Below are positions 44,001-52,721 of a DNA stretch of 64,000 bases, in pieces (the stretch's first letter is position 1; the number at the start of each line of letters is the position of its first letter). This stretch comes from Roseiarcus sp963759955. GTDB lineage: Bacteria > Pseudomonadota > Alphaproteobacteria > Rhizobiales > Beijerinckiaceae. Where the stretch lies: contig CAVXCA010000050.1 in assembly GCA_963759955.1 (NCBI GenBank), positions 1 to 64,000 of the forward strand, given 5' to 3'. Under the pieces are notes generated by a model. It made no database searches. It was given only the letters and a program-made list of their open reading frames with translations, and had not been told where the DNA came from. The position numbers and the translations under genes are program-made.

Positions 44001-45338
44001 CTACGCCACCGCCTTGATCGTCCGCCCGACCTTGTCGACGATCTCGCCGATCTGATCCTCGCTGATCACCAGCGGCGGGGTCAGCTCGATGGTGTCGCCG
44101 GAGAGGCGCAGCATGATGCCCGCTTCGTGGAAGGAATATTCGAGCGCCGCGTAGCCGCGCGCGCCGGCGCCGCCGCTCGACGGCGCCAAGTCGATCGCGC
44201 CGGTGAGGCCGACGCAGCGGATGTCGAGGACGTGCGGCAGATCTTTCAGGGTCATCAGCGCGTCGCACCACTTGGGCTCCAGCGCCTTGGCGCGCTCGAA
44301 GAGGTTCTCGTCGCGATAGACGTCCAGCGTCGCTAGGCTCGCCGCGCAGGCGAGCGGGTGGCCGGAATAGGTGTAGCCGTGGAACAGCTCGATCGCCGAC
44401 TCGGGCCCTTGCATGAACGCGTCGTGCACATGCTTGCGCACGATGACGCCGCCCATCGGCACCGTGCCGGAGGTGACGCCCTTGGCGAAGGTGATCATGT
44501 CGGGAATGACGCCGTAGCGCTCGGCGGCGAACGCGAAGCCGAGACGGCCGAAGCCGGTGATGACTTCATCGAAAATCAGCAGGATGCCGTATTTGTCGCA
44601 GATCGCGCGCAGCTTCTGGAGATAGCCCTTGGGCGCCGGCAGTACGCCGGTCGAGCCCGCCATCGGCTCGACGATGACGGCGGCGATGGTCGAGGCGTCG
44701 TGCAGGCCGACGATGCCCTCGAGCGCGTCGGCGAGGTGTCCGCCCCATTCCGGCTCGCCCTTGGTGAAGGCCTGGTGCTCGCGGCTATAGGTGGCGGGCA
44801 GGTGGTCGGTTCCCGCCAGCAGCGAGCCGAAGAACTTCCGGTTGTTGACCATGCCGCCGACCGAAATGCCGCCGAAGCCGACGCCGTGATAGCCGCGCTC
44901 GCGCCCGATCAAGCGCTGGCGCGAGCCGTTTCTGCGCACGTTGTGATAGGCGATGGCGATCTTGAGGGCCGTGTCGGCGGCCTCCGAACCGGAGTTGGCG
45001 AAGAACACGTGGTCGAGATCGCCCGGCGCCAGCGCGGCCAGACGCGAGGACAGTTGAAACGCCTGGGGATGGGCGAACTGGAAGTTGGGGGAGAAATCGA
45101 GTTCGGCCGCCTGGCGCTGGATCGCCGCGACGATCGAGGGGCGGTTGTGCCCGGCGTTGCAGCACCAAAGCGCCGCCGTCGCGTCGAGAATCTCGCGCCC
45201 TTCGGGCGTGTAGTAGTGCATGTCCTTGGAACGCGAAATCAGCCGCGGCCGCTTCTTGAACGCGCGATTGGGCGTGAACGGCATCCAGAACGCGGCGAGA
45301 TCGTTGGGAACTTCGGCGCGCGGGGCGGCGGCGGACAT
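44001..45338 (-). CDS. Class III aminotransferase (omega-amino acid--pyruvate type)
   Basis: 445 residues from the ATG at 45338, preceded by GGAGA; a longer frame starts at 45374. Fold-type I PLP enzyme: FANSGSEAADTALKIA, RGYHGVGFGGISVGG, LLIFDEVITGFGRLG and the PLP lysine in ITFAKGVTSG. FWMPFTPNRAFKKRPR at the N-terminus is typical of beta-alanine/omega-amino acid--pyruvate aminotransferases. It transfers an amino group from a distal amine to pyruvate. The divergent XRE-cupin regulator (PuuR-like) suggests a polyamine, GABA or taurine-type substrate; the exact one is not determined. Confidence 0.9.
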   Translation of the reverse strand: MSAAAPRAEVPNDLAAFWMPFTPNRAFKKRPRLISRSKDMHYYTPEGREILDATAALWCCNAGHNRPSIVAAIQRQAAELDFSPNFQFAHPQAFQLSSRLAALAPGDLDHVFFANSGSEAADTALKIAIAYHNVRRNGSRQRLIGRERGYHGVGFGGISVGGMVNNRKFFGSLLAGTDHLPATYSREHQAFTKGEPEWGGHLADALEGIVGLHDASTIAAVIVEPMAGSTGVLPAPKGYLQKLRAICDKYGILLIFDEVITGFGRLGFAFAAERYGVIPDMITFAKGVTSGTVPMGGVIVRKHVHDAFMQGPESAIELFHGYTYSGHPLACAASLATLDVYRDENLFERAKALEPKWCDALMTLKDLPHVLDIRCVGLTGAIDLAPSSGGAGARGYAALEYSFHEAGIMLRLSGDTIELTPPLVISEDQIGEIVDKVGRTIKAVA

Positions 45339-45367
45339 GGCTTGTCTCCCGGACTTGATTGATTTTC

Positions 45368-45436
45368 TGAACAATGCCCGCGCTGAAGGCCATTGTCCAG
45401 TTGTCGGTCTGTTCGCGCTGTTCTAAATAGTGAACA
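45368..45436. promoter_or_regulatory. Operator pair between aminotransferase and XRE-cupin regulator
   Basis: Two dyads lie in the 99-base divergent gap: TGAACAATG (45368-45376) with CATTGTCCA (45391-45399), and TGTTC-N8-GAACA (45419-45436) directly before the regulator start. The shared TGAACA/TGTTC words suggest one protein binding both, most simply the XRE-cupin regulator repressing both genes. Confidence 0.55.
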
Positions 45437-45437
45437 C

Positions 45438-46001
45438 ATGAACACCGCGAAACGCGACATCGAAGTCGGCCCGCGCCTGAGGGCGCAGCGCCTGCGCCTG
45501 GGGCTTTCGCAGCGCGAACTGGCGCGCCGCGCGGGCGTGTCGAATGCGACGATTTCGATGATCGAAGCCGATCACGTCAGCCCGTCGATTTCGGCGCTGC
45601 GCCAGATCTTGTCGGCGCTGGGGGTCGGCATCGCGGACTTCTTCGCCGCCGCCGAGGAGCAGGGCGAAAAAATCGTCTTTCGCGCCGGCGAATTGACGGA
45701 GATCGCCGGCGGCGCGGTGTCCTATCGCCAGGTCGGCGCCAATCTCACTGGCCGCGCGTTGCAGATGATTCACGAGCGCTACAAGCCCGGCGCGCAGTCG
45801 GGCGCCAAGATGCTCTCGCACCAGGGCGAGGAGGCCGGCTTGGTCATCAAGGGGCGTTTGTCGCTGGAGGTCGACGGCCGGCGCTACGAACTCCTGGCTG
45901 GCGACGCCTATTATTTCGACAGCCGCAGGCCGCACGCTTTCCGCAACGCCGGCGACGGCGAACTGGTGGTCGTTTCCGCCTGCACGCCGCCGACGTTCTG
46001 A
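45438..46001 (+). CDS. XRE family regulator with C-terminal cupin domain
   Basis: 187 residues. The XRE helix-turn-helix (LRAQRLRLGLSQRELARRAGVSNATISMIE) is followed by a cupin barrel (HQGEEAGLVIKGRLSLEVDGRRYELLAGDAYYFDSRRPHAFRN, read in blocks), the arrangement of PuuR-type regulators. EEAG and PHAFRN hold the usual cupin histidine and glutamate. The cupin likely senses a small amine. Divergent from the aminotransferase gene. Confidence 0.9.
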   Translation: MNTAKRDIEVGPRLRAQRLRLGLSQRELARRAGVSNATISMIEADHVSPSISALRQILSALGVGIADFFAAAEEQGEKIVFRAGELTEIAGGAVSYRQVGANLTGRALQMIHERYKPGAQSGAKMLSHQGEEAGLVIKGRLSLEVDGRRYELLAGDAYYFDSRRPHAFRNAGDGELVVVSACTPPTF

Positions 46002-46200
46002 CCCGCTCGCCTTCCCCCAACGTGACCCATCGCGGGACTCGCCCGTCCGCGCGGCGGTAACGGCCGCGCAACCTTAAGCTCCTATGAAAATAAGCGCTCG
46101 AATTGCGAAGAGCGCGTGCGGTCGGCGGTCCGAGACGAAACAGGGCTCGGCCAAATCGCGGCGTATCGGCGTTGGCGTTCAATCACGGCGTGGGTTGCGT

Positions 46201-47397
46201 ATGGGTCGTTCGCGTCTAGCCTGGGCCGGTTCGGCCGTCGCGCCCTGGGGCATCGCGCTGGGATTTCTCGTGTCGATCACGGCGCACGCCGGACAGGAAC
46301 CCGGCTGGACCGGCAGCCTGGTCCCGCAAGCGGCGCGCGCCGACCGTCCCTCGCCGGTTCGCGAAGCGTTTCTCGCCTCGACGTTCCGCTTGCCGGCGCG
46401 ATCCTCTGCGCTCGACGGCGACGCGAATCCGATTCTGGAGGTCAGCTTGACCCTCGGAGCGCCCGAGGACCTGGCCGCGATTCCCGATGAAATCGAACCG
46501 AACCCCGCCTTGAAACGCGGCGAGTCGACCTTCCCCGCGATCGACCGCGCCGACAAAGGCGATCCCTTCATTGCCCTTCGTCCCGGCTTCGACGCGCATC
46601 TGCGGCGGCCGGTCCCGTCCACCGATCAGGAGGGCGCCGAGACCCGATCCGAGGATTCGCCCAGCCTAGCCGCGTTCCAATCCGGCACGGACATGGCGGA
46701 GAGCCGGCCTCAACCTCAATTCGGCGACGGCGTGACGCCAGCGGTGCCTATGGATCTGGCGCTGAATTCGTCGACGCCGACGCCGAGCGACGGCAAAGTG
46801 ATCGTCGCCGCCACGCGTCCGTCCGCGCAGACGACGGTGGCGGCGCAAACGGACGTCAACGGCAAGCCGAATTACGCTGCGCTGATCGACCCGAAGGACT
46901 CGGCGCGGCAGATGCGCTGCCTGGCCGAGGCGATCTATTTCGAATCGCGCGGCGAACCCGAGCAGGGCCAGGCCGCCGTCGCGCAGGTGGTGCTCAACCG
47001 CGTTCGCAGCGGTATCTTCCCCACCAACGTCTGCGCAGTCGTCTATCAGGACCGCAACCATCCCTTCGCGTGCCAGTTCTCGTTCGCCTGCGAAGGCAAA
47101 TCGCTGCGCATCGAAGAGCCCGGCCCGTGGGCGACGGCGACCCGCGTCGCACAGCAGGTCGTCAGCGGCGTCAACTACAATCCGAAAGTGGCCGAGGCGC
47201 TCAACTATCACGCCAATTACGTCTATCCGTTCTGGGCGGGCTACCTGCGGCGCGTCGACCGCATCGGCAACCACATCTTCTACGCCATGCGCGGCGGCCT
47301 CAACTGGGCGCCCGGCGCCCTCAACGGCCGCGGCGACCTGCCGCCGTTGCAGGCGCAAGCGCAGACGACGAACGCGGCCCTCGCCGTCGCGCGATAG
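46201..47397 (+). CDS. SleB/CwlJ-type cell wall hydrolase
   Basis: 398 residues from the ATG at 46201, which opens a signal-like segment (SRLAWAGSAVAPWGIALGF, cleavage near AHA). An upstream ATG at 46084 adds 39 basic residues and is possible; neither has a strong ribosome-binding site. A long disordered middle precedes a C-terminal Hydrolase_2 domain: CLAEAIYFESRGEPEQGQAAVAQVVLNRV with the catalytic Glu, FPTNVCAVVYQ and ATRVAQQVVSG. The domain acts as a peptidoglycan lytic enzyme. In non-sporing alphaproteobacteria it serves wall remodelling. Its C-terminal end is partly repeated at 47958. Confidence 0.88.
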   Translation: MGRSRLAWAGSAVAPWGIALGFLVSITAHAGQEPGWTGSLVPQAARADRPSPVREAFLASTFRLPARSSALDGDANPILEVSLTLGAPEDLAAIPDEIEPNPALKRGESTFPAIDRADKGDPFIALRPGFDAHLRRPVPSTDQEGAETRSEDSPSLAAFQSGTDMAESRPQPQFGDGVTPAVPMDLALNSSTPTPSDGKVIVAATRPSAQTTVAAQTDVNGKPNYAALIDPKDSARQMRCLAEAIYFESRGEPEQGQAAVAQVVLNRVRSGIFPTNVCAVVYQDRNHPFACQFSFACEGKSLRIEEPGPWATATRVAQQVVSGVNYNPKVAEALNYHANYVYPFWAGYLRRVDRIGNHIFYAMRGGLNWAPGALNGRGDLPPLQAQAQTTNAALAVAR

Positions 47398-47557
47398 ACG
47401 ACGCGCTCGTCTGCGATCCTCAAAGCGACAAACGTCGACGCCAAGCGCCCCGCCCTCGACGCTTCGCCGGCCTCGACCGCCGCGGCGAAATGTTCGCTTG
47501 CGCGATGGGGGGCGAGCGTCCATGACGAGCGCTCTGCTCGCTGCGGAAGGATTGCCG

Positions 47558-47920
47558 ATGCCTCTCTTGTTTTCCTACGGCACGCTCCAGCAGGAGGGCG
47601 TGCAACGCTCGACCTTCGGCCGATTGCTGAAGGGAAGCGCCGACGCGCTGGTCGGCTACGCCCAGTCGATGGTGAAGATCGAGGACGCGGACGTCGTGGC
47701 GAAAAGCGGCAAGACGCATCACCCGATCGTCGCCCGCACCGGCGCCAGCGAGGATCGCGTCGCCGGAACCGTATTCGAAATCACCGACGCGGAACTCGCC
47801 GCGGCCAACTCCTACGAGGTCGACGCCTACAAACGGGTGCTCGCTCCGCTCGCCTCCGGACGCAACGCCTGGGTCTATGTCGACGCGCGTCATGCGCCCC
47901 CAGACGAGGCGAACGGATGA
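47558..47920 (+). CDS. Gamma-glutamylcyclotransferase (AIG2-like) family protein
   Basis: 120 residues. MPLLFSYGTLQQEGVQR with the YGTL substrate loop, VAGTVFEITDAELAAANSYE and YKRVLAPLASGRNAWVYV fit the family. The ATG at 47558 follows GGAAGG; an upstream ATG at 47522 is less likely. Such enzymes cyclise gamma-glutamyl amines to 5-oxoproline; for this subgroup the substrate is unknown. Confidence 0.87.
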   Translation: MPLLFSYGTLQQEGVQRSTFGRLLKGSADALVGYAQSMVKIEDADVVAKSGKTHHPIVARTGASEDRVAGTVFEITDAELAAANSYEVDAYKRVLAPLASGRNAWVYVDARHAPPDEANG

Positions 47921-47957
47921 TGAGCCGCACGGCCGGCATCATTTCAGAGATCGCCGA

Positions 47958-48062
47958 ATGCGCGGCGGCCTCAACTGGGCGCCCGGCTCGCTCAACGGCC
48001 GCGGCGCCCTGCCGCCGGCGATGGCGCCGGCGGCGATTAGGGTGAGCGCGGCGGCGCGCTGA
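47958..48062 (+). pseudogene. Remnant copy of the wall-hydrolase C-terminus
   Basis: Bases 47958-48017 repeat 47287-47346 with a few changes and encode MRGGLNWAPGSLNGRGALPP, nearly the last conserved stretch of the SleB-type gene 670 bases upstream, then run to a stop. The rest of the copy is gone, replaced by the cyclotransferase gene between the two. Confidence 0.75.
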
Positions 48063-48066
48063 GCGT

Positions 48067-49182
48067 TCAGCCCAGCACGCTCTCCGCCGGCGTGTAAGTG
48101 AGCCCATGCGCTTGCGCGACGGGTTCGCACGTCACTTTGCCTTCGTGGACATTGAGCCCCGCGCGCAGGTGGACGTCGTCCTTGAGCGCCTGTTTCCAGC
48201 CTTTGTCGGCGAGCGCGAGGGCGAAGGGCAGGGTGGCGTTGTTGAGCGCGAAGGTCGAGGTGCGCGCCACCGCGCCGGGCATGTTGGCGACGCAATAGTG
48301 CACGACGCCGTCGACGACGTAGGTCGGATTCGAATGGGTCGTCGCCTTCGAGGTTTCGCAGCAGCCGCCCTGGTCGATCGCGATGTCGACGATCACCGAG
48401 CCGGGCTTCATCGTCGCCAGCATCGCGCGCGTCACCAGCTTCGGCGCCGCGGCGCCGGGCACCAACACGGCGCCGATCACCAAATCGGCGCGCTTGACGA
48501 GTTCGGCGATCGTGGCGCGCGTCGAATAGATCGTGCGCACGCCGGTGCCGAATTGGGCGGCGAGGCGTCGCAGCGCTTCGTTCGACTTGTCGACCAGGGT
48601 GACGTTGGCGCCCATGCCGAGCGCGATCGTCGCGGCGTGGGTGCCTGAAACGCCGCCGCCGATCACCACCACTTCCGCAGCCGGCACGCCCGGCACGCCG
48701 CCGAGCAGGATGCCGCGTCCGCCCTGCGCCTTTTCCAGCGCATGGGCGCCGACCTGCGGCGCGAGGCGCCCGGCGACTTCCGACATCGGCGTCAGCAACG
48801 GCAGACCGCCGAAGGGCGAAGTCACCGTCTCGTAGGCGATGCAGGTCGCGCCGCTGGCGACGAGATCCTTGGTTTGGGCGAGATCGGGCGCGAGATGCAG
48901 ATAGGTGTAGAGCAACTGGCCGCGGCGAAGCTGCTTGCGTTCGGCGGCGAGCGGCTCCTTGACCTTCACGATCATTTCCGCGCGGGCGAAGATCTCTTGC
49001 GGCGTTTCGACGATCGCGGCGCCCGCCGCGACATATTCGTCGTCGGAGAGTCCCGATCCGACGCCGGCGGATTTTTCCACCAACACCGAATGGCCGTGGT
49101 GCGTCAGCTCGGCGACCGAAGCGGGGGTCAGCCCGACGCGAAACTCATTGTCCTTGATTTCCTTGGGTACGCCGATCAGCAT
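48067..49182 (-). CDS. ald: Alanine dehydrogenase
   Basis: 371 residues, standard length. MLIGVPKEIKDNEFRVGLTP, SPFGGLPLLTPMSEVAGR, the NAD-binding VVVIGGGVSGTHAATIALGMGA and IDQGGCCETSKATTHSNPTY are diagnostic. It catalyses the NAD-dependent interconversion of alanine and pyruvate plus ammonia. The start at 49182 gives the canonical N-terminus. It is divergent from an Lrp-type gene, a common pairing in which Lrp activates ald in response to alanine. Confidence 0.96.
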   Translation of the reverse strand: MLIGVPKEIKDNEFRVGLTPASVAELTHHGHSVLVEKSAGVGSGLSDDEYVAAGAAIVETPQEIFARAEMIVKVKEPLAAERKQLRRGQLLYTYLHLAPDLAQTKDLVASGATCIAYETVTSPFGGLPLLTPMSEVAGRLAPQVGAHALEKAQGGRGILLGGVPGVPAAEVVVIGGGVSGTHAATIALGMGANVTLVDKSNEALRRLAAQFGTGVRTIYSTRATIAELVKRADLVIGAVLVPGAAAPKLVTRAMLATMKPGSVIVDIAIDQGGCCETSKATTHSNPTYVVDGVVHYCVANMPGAVARTSTFALNNATLPFALALADKGWKQALKDDVHLRAGLNVHEGKVTCEPVAQAHGLTYTPAESVLG

Positions 49183-49273
49183 GGAATCCTCCCGTCGCAT
49201 GGCAGCCGTATGATCCTGCGGCGCCGAAGAAATTTTTCTCCCAATTTGGACTGTTGCCGCCAGGCGTCGGCAT

Positions 49274-49290
49274 GATATGCGAACAATATC
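49274..49290. promoter_or_regulatory. Lrp-type operator between ald and lrp
   Basis: Dyad GATAT-GCGAACA-ATATC in the 125-base divergent gap, ending 17 bases before the regulator start. It fits the short AT-rich palindromes bound by Lrp/AsnC proteins. A second AT-rich patch (GAAATTTTTCTC, about 49228) may be another contact or a promoter. Confidence 0.5.
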
Positions 49291-49307
49291 GTGAATCGAG
49301 ACAGATT

Positions 49308-49775
49308 ATGCGAATTGACGAAATCGACGATCGTGACCGGGCGATCTTACGTGAATTGATGCGAGACGGCCGTCTGACCAATGCGGAATTGGCCGAACGG
49401 GTCAACTTATCGCAGTCGGCGTGCCTTCGCCGGGTCCGCATGCTCGAGGACAGCGGCATCATCGCGGGCTATGTAATGCTGCTCGATCCGACCGCCGCGG
49501 GACTTCCCGGCGCGGCCTTCGTCTCGGTGACGCTCGACCAGCAGGGCCGCGCCGCTCTCGATCGATTCGAGCATGAGGTCCGCCGCCACGCCGAGATCAT
49601 CGAATGCTATCTTCTCGCGGGCGCCTCGGATTATCTGCTGCGCATCGCGTTCCGCAACGCGCGCGATTTCGAGCGCATCCACACCGACATTCTTACGCAG
49701 TTGCCAGGCGTTTCGCGCGTGCAGTCGACCATGACCCTGCGCACCGTGAAGAAGACCACCGCCTTGCCGCTATGA
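49308..49775 (+). CDS. Lrp/AsnC family transcriptional regulator
   Basis: 155 residues from MRIDEIDDRDRAILRELMRDGR, with the helix-turn-helix TNAELAERVNLSQSACLRRVRML and a RAM ligand domain (CYLLAGASDYLLRIAF, LPGVSRVQSTMTLRTVKKTTALPL). It is the usual AldR/Lrp partner of the divergent alanine dehydrogenase gene. Confidence 0.93.
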   Translation: MRIDEIDDRDRAILRELMRDGRLTNAELAERVNLSQSACLRRVRMLEDSGIIAGYVMLLDPTAAGLPGAAFVSVTLDQQGRAALDRFEHEVRRHAEIIECYLLAGASDYLLRIAFRNARDFERIHTDILTQLPGVSRVQSTMTLRTVKKTTALPL

Positions 49776-49817
49776 GGCCGCCGCGCTAGGACCGTCGGCC
49801 AATCCGAGGATCTCGCC

Positions 49818-50063
49818 ATGACCGAATCGCCCGCCGAAATCGCCAAGATGCCGTTCGAAACGGCGCTCGCCGAACTCGAATCGATCGTCGACAAATTGGA
49901 AAAAGGCGCCGTCGCGCTCGAAGACTCCATCAAGCTCTACGAGCGCGGCGAGGCGCTGAAGGCGCACTGCGATCAACTGCTCAAGAACGCCGAAATGCGC
50001 ATCGAAAAGATTGCCCTTTCGGCCGACGGCAAGCCCAAGGGCGCGGCGCCGCTGGACGAGTGA
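49818..50063 (+). CDS. xseB: Exodeoxyribonuclease VII small subunit
   Basis: 81 residues. MPFETALAELESIVDKLEKGAVALEDSIKLYERGEALKAHC (read in two blocks) is the classic XseB coiled region. With XseA it forms ExoVII, which degrades single-stranded DNA. Its gene lies 42 bases after the Lrp gene; xseA is not in the window. Confidence 0.95.
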   Translation: MTESPAEIAKMPFETALAELESIVDKLEKGAVALEDSIKLYERGEALKAHCDQLLKNAEMRIEKIALSADGKPKGAAPLDE

Positions 50064-50166
50064 GAGCTCGCGTACGGCCCGAGATCGCCGCTTGTCACAC
50101 AGAAGTTACATACGTTGACGGAATCGCGGGAATTTTAACGCTCTATGCACACTTGGTTACATTTCG

Positions 50167-50208
50167 TTAACCATATCGGCCGCAAACACGGAGGGTAATC
50201 TTAACCAT
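50167..50208 (+). promoter_or_regulatory. Two CtrA-type TTAACCAT motifs upstream of the ParA-like gene
   Basis: TTAACCAT occurs at 50167-50174 and again at 50201-50208, 34 bases apart, 49-90 bases before the ATG. This octamer is a known CtrA recognition word in alphaproteobacteria. The gap also carries AT-rich promoter-like sequence (ATTTTAACG, about 50131). Cell-cycle control is suggested, not shown. Confidence 0.5.
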
Positions 50209-50256
50209 TGATCCGAGCCGCGATTCGCGGCCAGACGCAATAAAGGGGCGGAGTTC

Positions 50257-50913
50257 ATGCGCACGATTGCTTTTGTAACTCAAAAGGGCGGGTCCGGGAA
50301 AAGTACTTTGGCGTCTTCGCTCGCGGTCGCCGCGAAGGATGTGGGCGAGCGCGTCTGCGTGATCGATTTGGACCCGCAGTCTTCCCTGCTGAGCTGGGCG
50401 AAGACCCGCGAAGTCGACGACATCGCCGTCGTCGCCGCGACGGCGGGCAAACTGCCGGCGCTGCTCAGCGCGCTGGAGAAAAAGGGAATCACGCTGGCGA
50501 TCATCGACACGCCGGGCGCCGACGGCGCCGCCTCGACGGCCGCGATGCGCGAGGCCGACCTGAACATCATCCCTTCGCGTCCGAGCATCTTCGACCTGTG
50601 GGCCAGCGCTCAGACGCGCGCCGCCTTGAAGACGACGAACAGCGATTTCGTATTCATGCTCAATCAGTGCCCGCCGGCCCAACAATCCGCGCGCGTCGAC
50701 AACGCGGTCGCCGCGCTCGAAGAATTGGGCGGTCTCATCTCGCCGCTGGTGCTGGCGCGCGTCGACTATCAGGAAGCCGCGCGGCACGGCCTGGGCGTCA
50801 CCGAGATCAACCCGCACGGCGCGGCCGCGCACGAAATTCGCTCGCTGTGGGCGTCGATCAAGCGCCGTCTCGCGCGCGGCAAAGCCAAGACGCCCGCCAG
50901 CAAGGCGGCGTAA
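50257..50913 (+). CDS. ParA family ATPase
   Basis: 218 residues, short ParA/MinD type. The deviant Walker A is FVTQKGGSGKSTLASSLA, followed by VIDLDPQSSLLSWAK (A') and LAIIDTPGADGAAS (Walker B). No N-terminal helix-turn-helix is present and no parB follows, so this is not the chromosomal parA of a parAB operon. Small orphan ParA proteins position plasmids, chemotaxis arrays or carboxysomes; the cargo here is unknown. Basic C-terminus. CtrA-type motifs lie upstream. Confidence 0.88.
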   Translation: MRTIAFVTQKGGSGKSTLASSLAVAAKDVGERVCVIDLDPQSSLLSWAKTREVDDIAVVAATAGKLPALLSALEKKGITLAIIDTPGADGAASTAAMREADLNIIPSRPSIFDLWASAQTRAALKTTNSDFVFMLNQCPPAQQSARVDNAVAALEELGGLISPLVLARVDYQEAARHGLGVTEINPHGAAAHEIRSLWASIKRRLARGKAKTPASKAA

Positions 50914-51005
50914 CGCAGACGCGTTGTTCGCATGTCGCGTCCATGCTTGGCGATCGGGCTTTCGGGGTCGCAAACGCGAACCGGGGCCCGCTTCGCGCGG
51001 AGGCT

Positions 51006-52398
51006 TCAGCCCCCGATGCGCGTCTGGATCACTTGGCCGCCGCGCGCGATCGTCAGATCCCAATAGCTCGCGCGCCGTCCGCACGCCGCCTCGAGATCGC
51101 GGGTCGTCGCGATTTTCGCGCCGTTGACCTCCTGCACGACGTCCCCCTTCTGCACGCCGAAATTGGCCGCCAGCGACCCCTCGGCGACGTCGGCCACGAC
51201 GACGCCCTCGCCGACGTTGTCGAGCGACAGTTCCTCGGCCACCGCAGGCGAGACGTTCATCACCAACGCGCCCTGGAACGGGGATTGGCTCTTGATGCGG
51301 ATCGCCTCGCGCAGCGGCGTTTCCGGCGCCGCGGCGAAGTCTTAGCGGCAGGACGACGGTCTTGCCGCTGCGCTGAACCGTCAGCGTCGCCACGCCGCCC
51401 AACGGCTTCACGCCGAGCCGGAAACCGACGCCTTCGGCGTCGTCGACGGATTGACCGTCGATCGCGGTGACGACGTCGCCGCGCTTCAAGCCCGCCTCGG
51501 CCGCCGGGCCGTCTTTGAACACGTTCACCACCAGCGCTCCGACGGGCCGCTCCAGGCCGATCGAATCGGCGATGTCCTTGGAGACGTTTTGCAAGCTGGC
51601 GCCGAGCCACGGCCGCCTGACCGTGGCGCCGCCGCTCTTGGCGGCCGCGACGACGCTCTTGACCATGTTGACGGGGATGGCGAAGCCGATGCCGATGCTG
51701 CCGCCCGAACGCGAATAGATCGCCGAATTGATGCCGATGAGCCGCCCGTCGAGATCGACCAGCGCCCCGCCGGAATTGCCGGGGTTGATCGCGGCGTCGG
51801 TCTGGATGAAGAAGCCGTAGTCGTTGATGCCGATCTGGGTGCGCGCGAGCGCGGAGACGATGCCCTGCGTCACCGTCTGGCCGACGCCGAAGGGATTGCC
51901 GATCGCCAGGACGATGTCGCCGACTTCGATCGCGTCGGAATCGCCGAGTTCGAGCACGGGAAAGCGCTCTCGGCTCTGAATCTGCAGCACCGCCAAATCG
52001 GTGCGCGGATCGCGCAACACGATCTTGGCTTCGAACTCGCGATGGTCGGACAGCGCGACCTTCACGTCCGTCATGCCTTCGATGACGTGATTGTTGGTGA
52101 CGACGAGGCCGCTCGGATCGACGATGACGCCCGAGCCGAGCGATTGCGCGACGCGCGACTCCTGCCCCTGCTGGCCGAAGAATTGCCGGAAAATGGGATC
52201 GTCGAACAGCGGATTGCGCGGCATCGTCTCGACCCGCGAGGCGTAGACGTTGACCACCGCCGGCCGCACCTTCTTGACCACCGGCGCGTAGGAGAGGTGA
52301 ACCTGCGCCGCGCTTTGCGGGACCGTCTTCTCCAAGGTTTGCGCTTGGGCCGACGCGAAGCCGAGGCAAAGAGTGAGGATGAGGGCGAAACGGAGCAA
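51006..52398 (-). pseudogene. Do/Deg-family periplasmic serine protease, one frameshift
   Basis: Two frames together give a complete HtrA-like protein of about 463 residues. A signal peptide (LRFALILTLCLGFASAQA) opens from a TTG at 52398 after GGAG; an ATG at 52473 would lengthen it. The protease carries the triad in VVTNNHVIEG (His), RTDLAVLQI (Asp) and NPGNSGGALVD (Ser), then PDZ1 (RRPWLGASLQNVS, GLKRGDVVTAIDG) and PDZ2 (VVVADVAEGSLAANFGVQKGDVVQ). The frame breaks near 51340-51345, after TVVLPL; removing one base there restores DFAAAPETPLREAIRIKSQS. Such proteases degrade or refold damaged envelope proteins. Real pseudogene or sequencing error. Confidence 0.85.
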
Positions 52399-52721
52399 GA
52401 CGCATTCTCCAACGGGACGATAAGCGCCTTCATATAGGCGCGGCCCGGCGCGCCGCAAAGCGAAGAGCGGCATGGATTGAAGGACAACCCGAATCAGCGG
52501 AGTGACAAGCGCCTGAGCCGAAATTCGATCCAGCCCGTCACGACGAAGACTGGCCGCGCGAGGCCCCGGCCAATTGGTCGTTCCGTTGCGGCGACGCGCA
52601 ATATTGACCGTCGTCGGGCCGGAAAAAGCGTTTGCGGCATAAAAGCGTCAAGAAAGTGTTAATATTTGGCTTTACGGAACCCTGTCGGCCGATTGGCGGC
52701 GCGTGACGGGGTTTCGTAGCG
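52399..52721. other. Divergent promoter region, protease / autotransporter
   Basis: No gene seen. AAAGTGTTAATATTTGGC (about 52656) is the most AT-rich part and a likely promoter for the autotransporter. Confidence 0.4.

Noticed and set aside
50167..51339. Extension of the protease frame after the frameshift to a 768-residue protein
   Set aside because: After LPL the sequence becomes Arg/Gly-rich with no homology and runs antisense through the ParA gene; PDZ2 is found in another frame.
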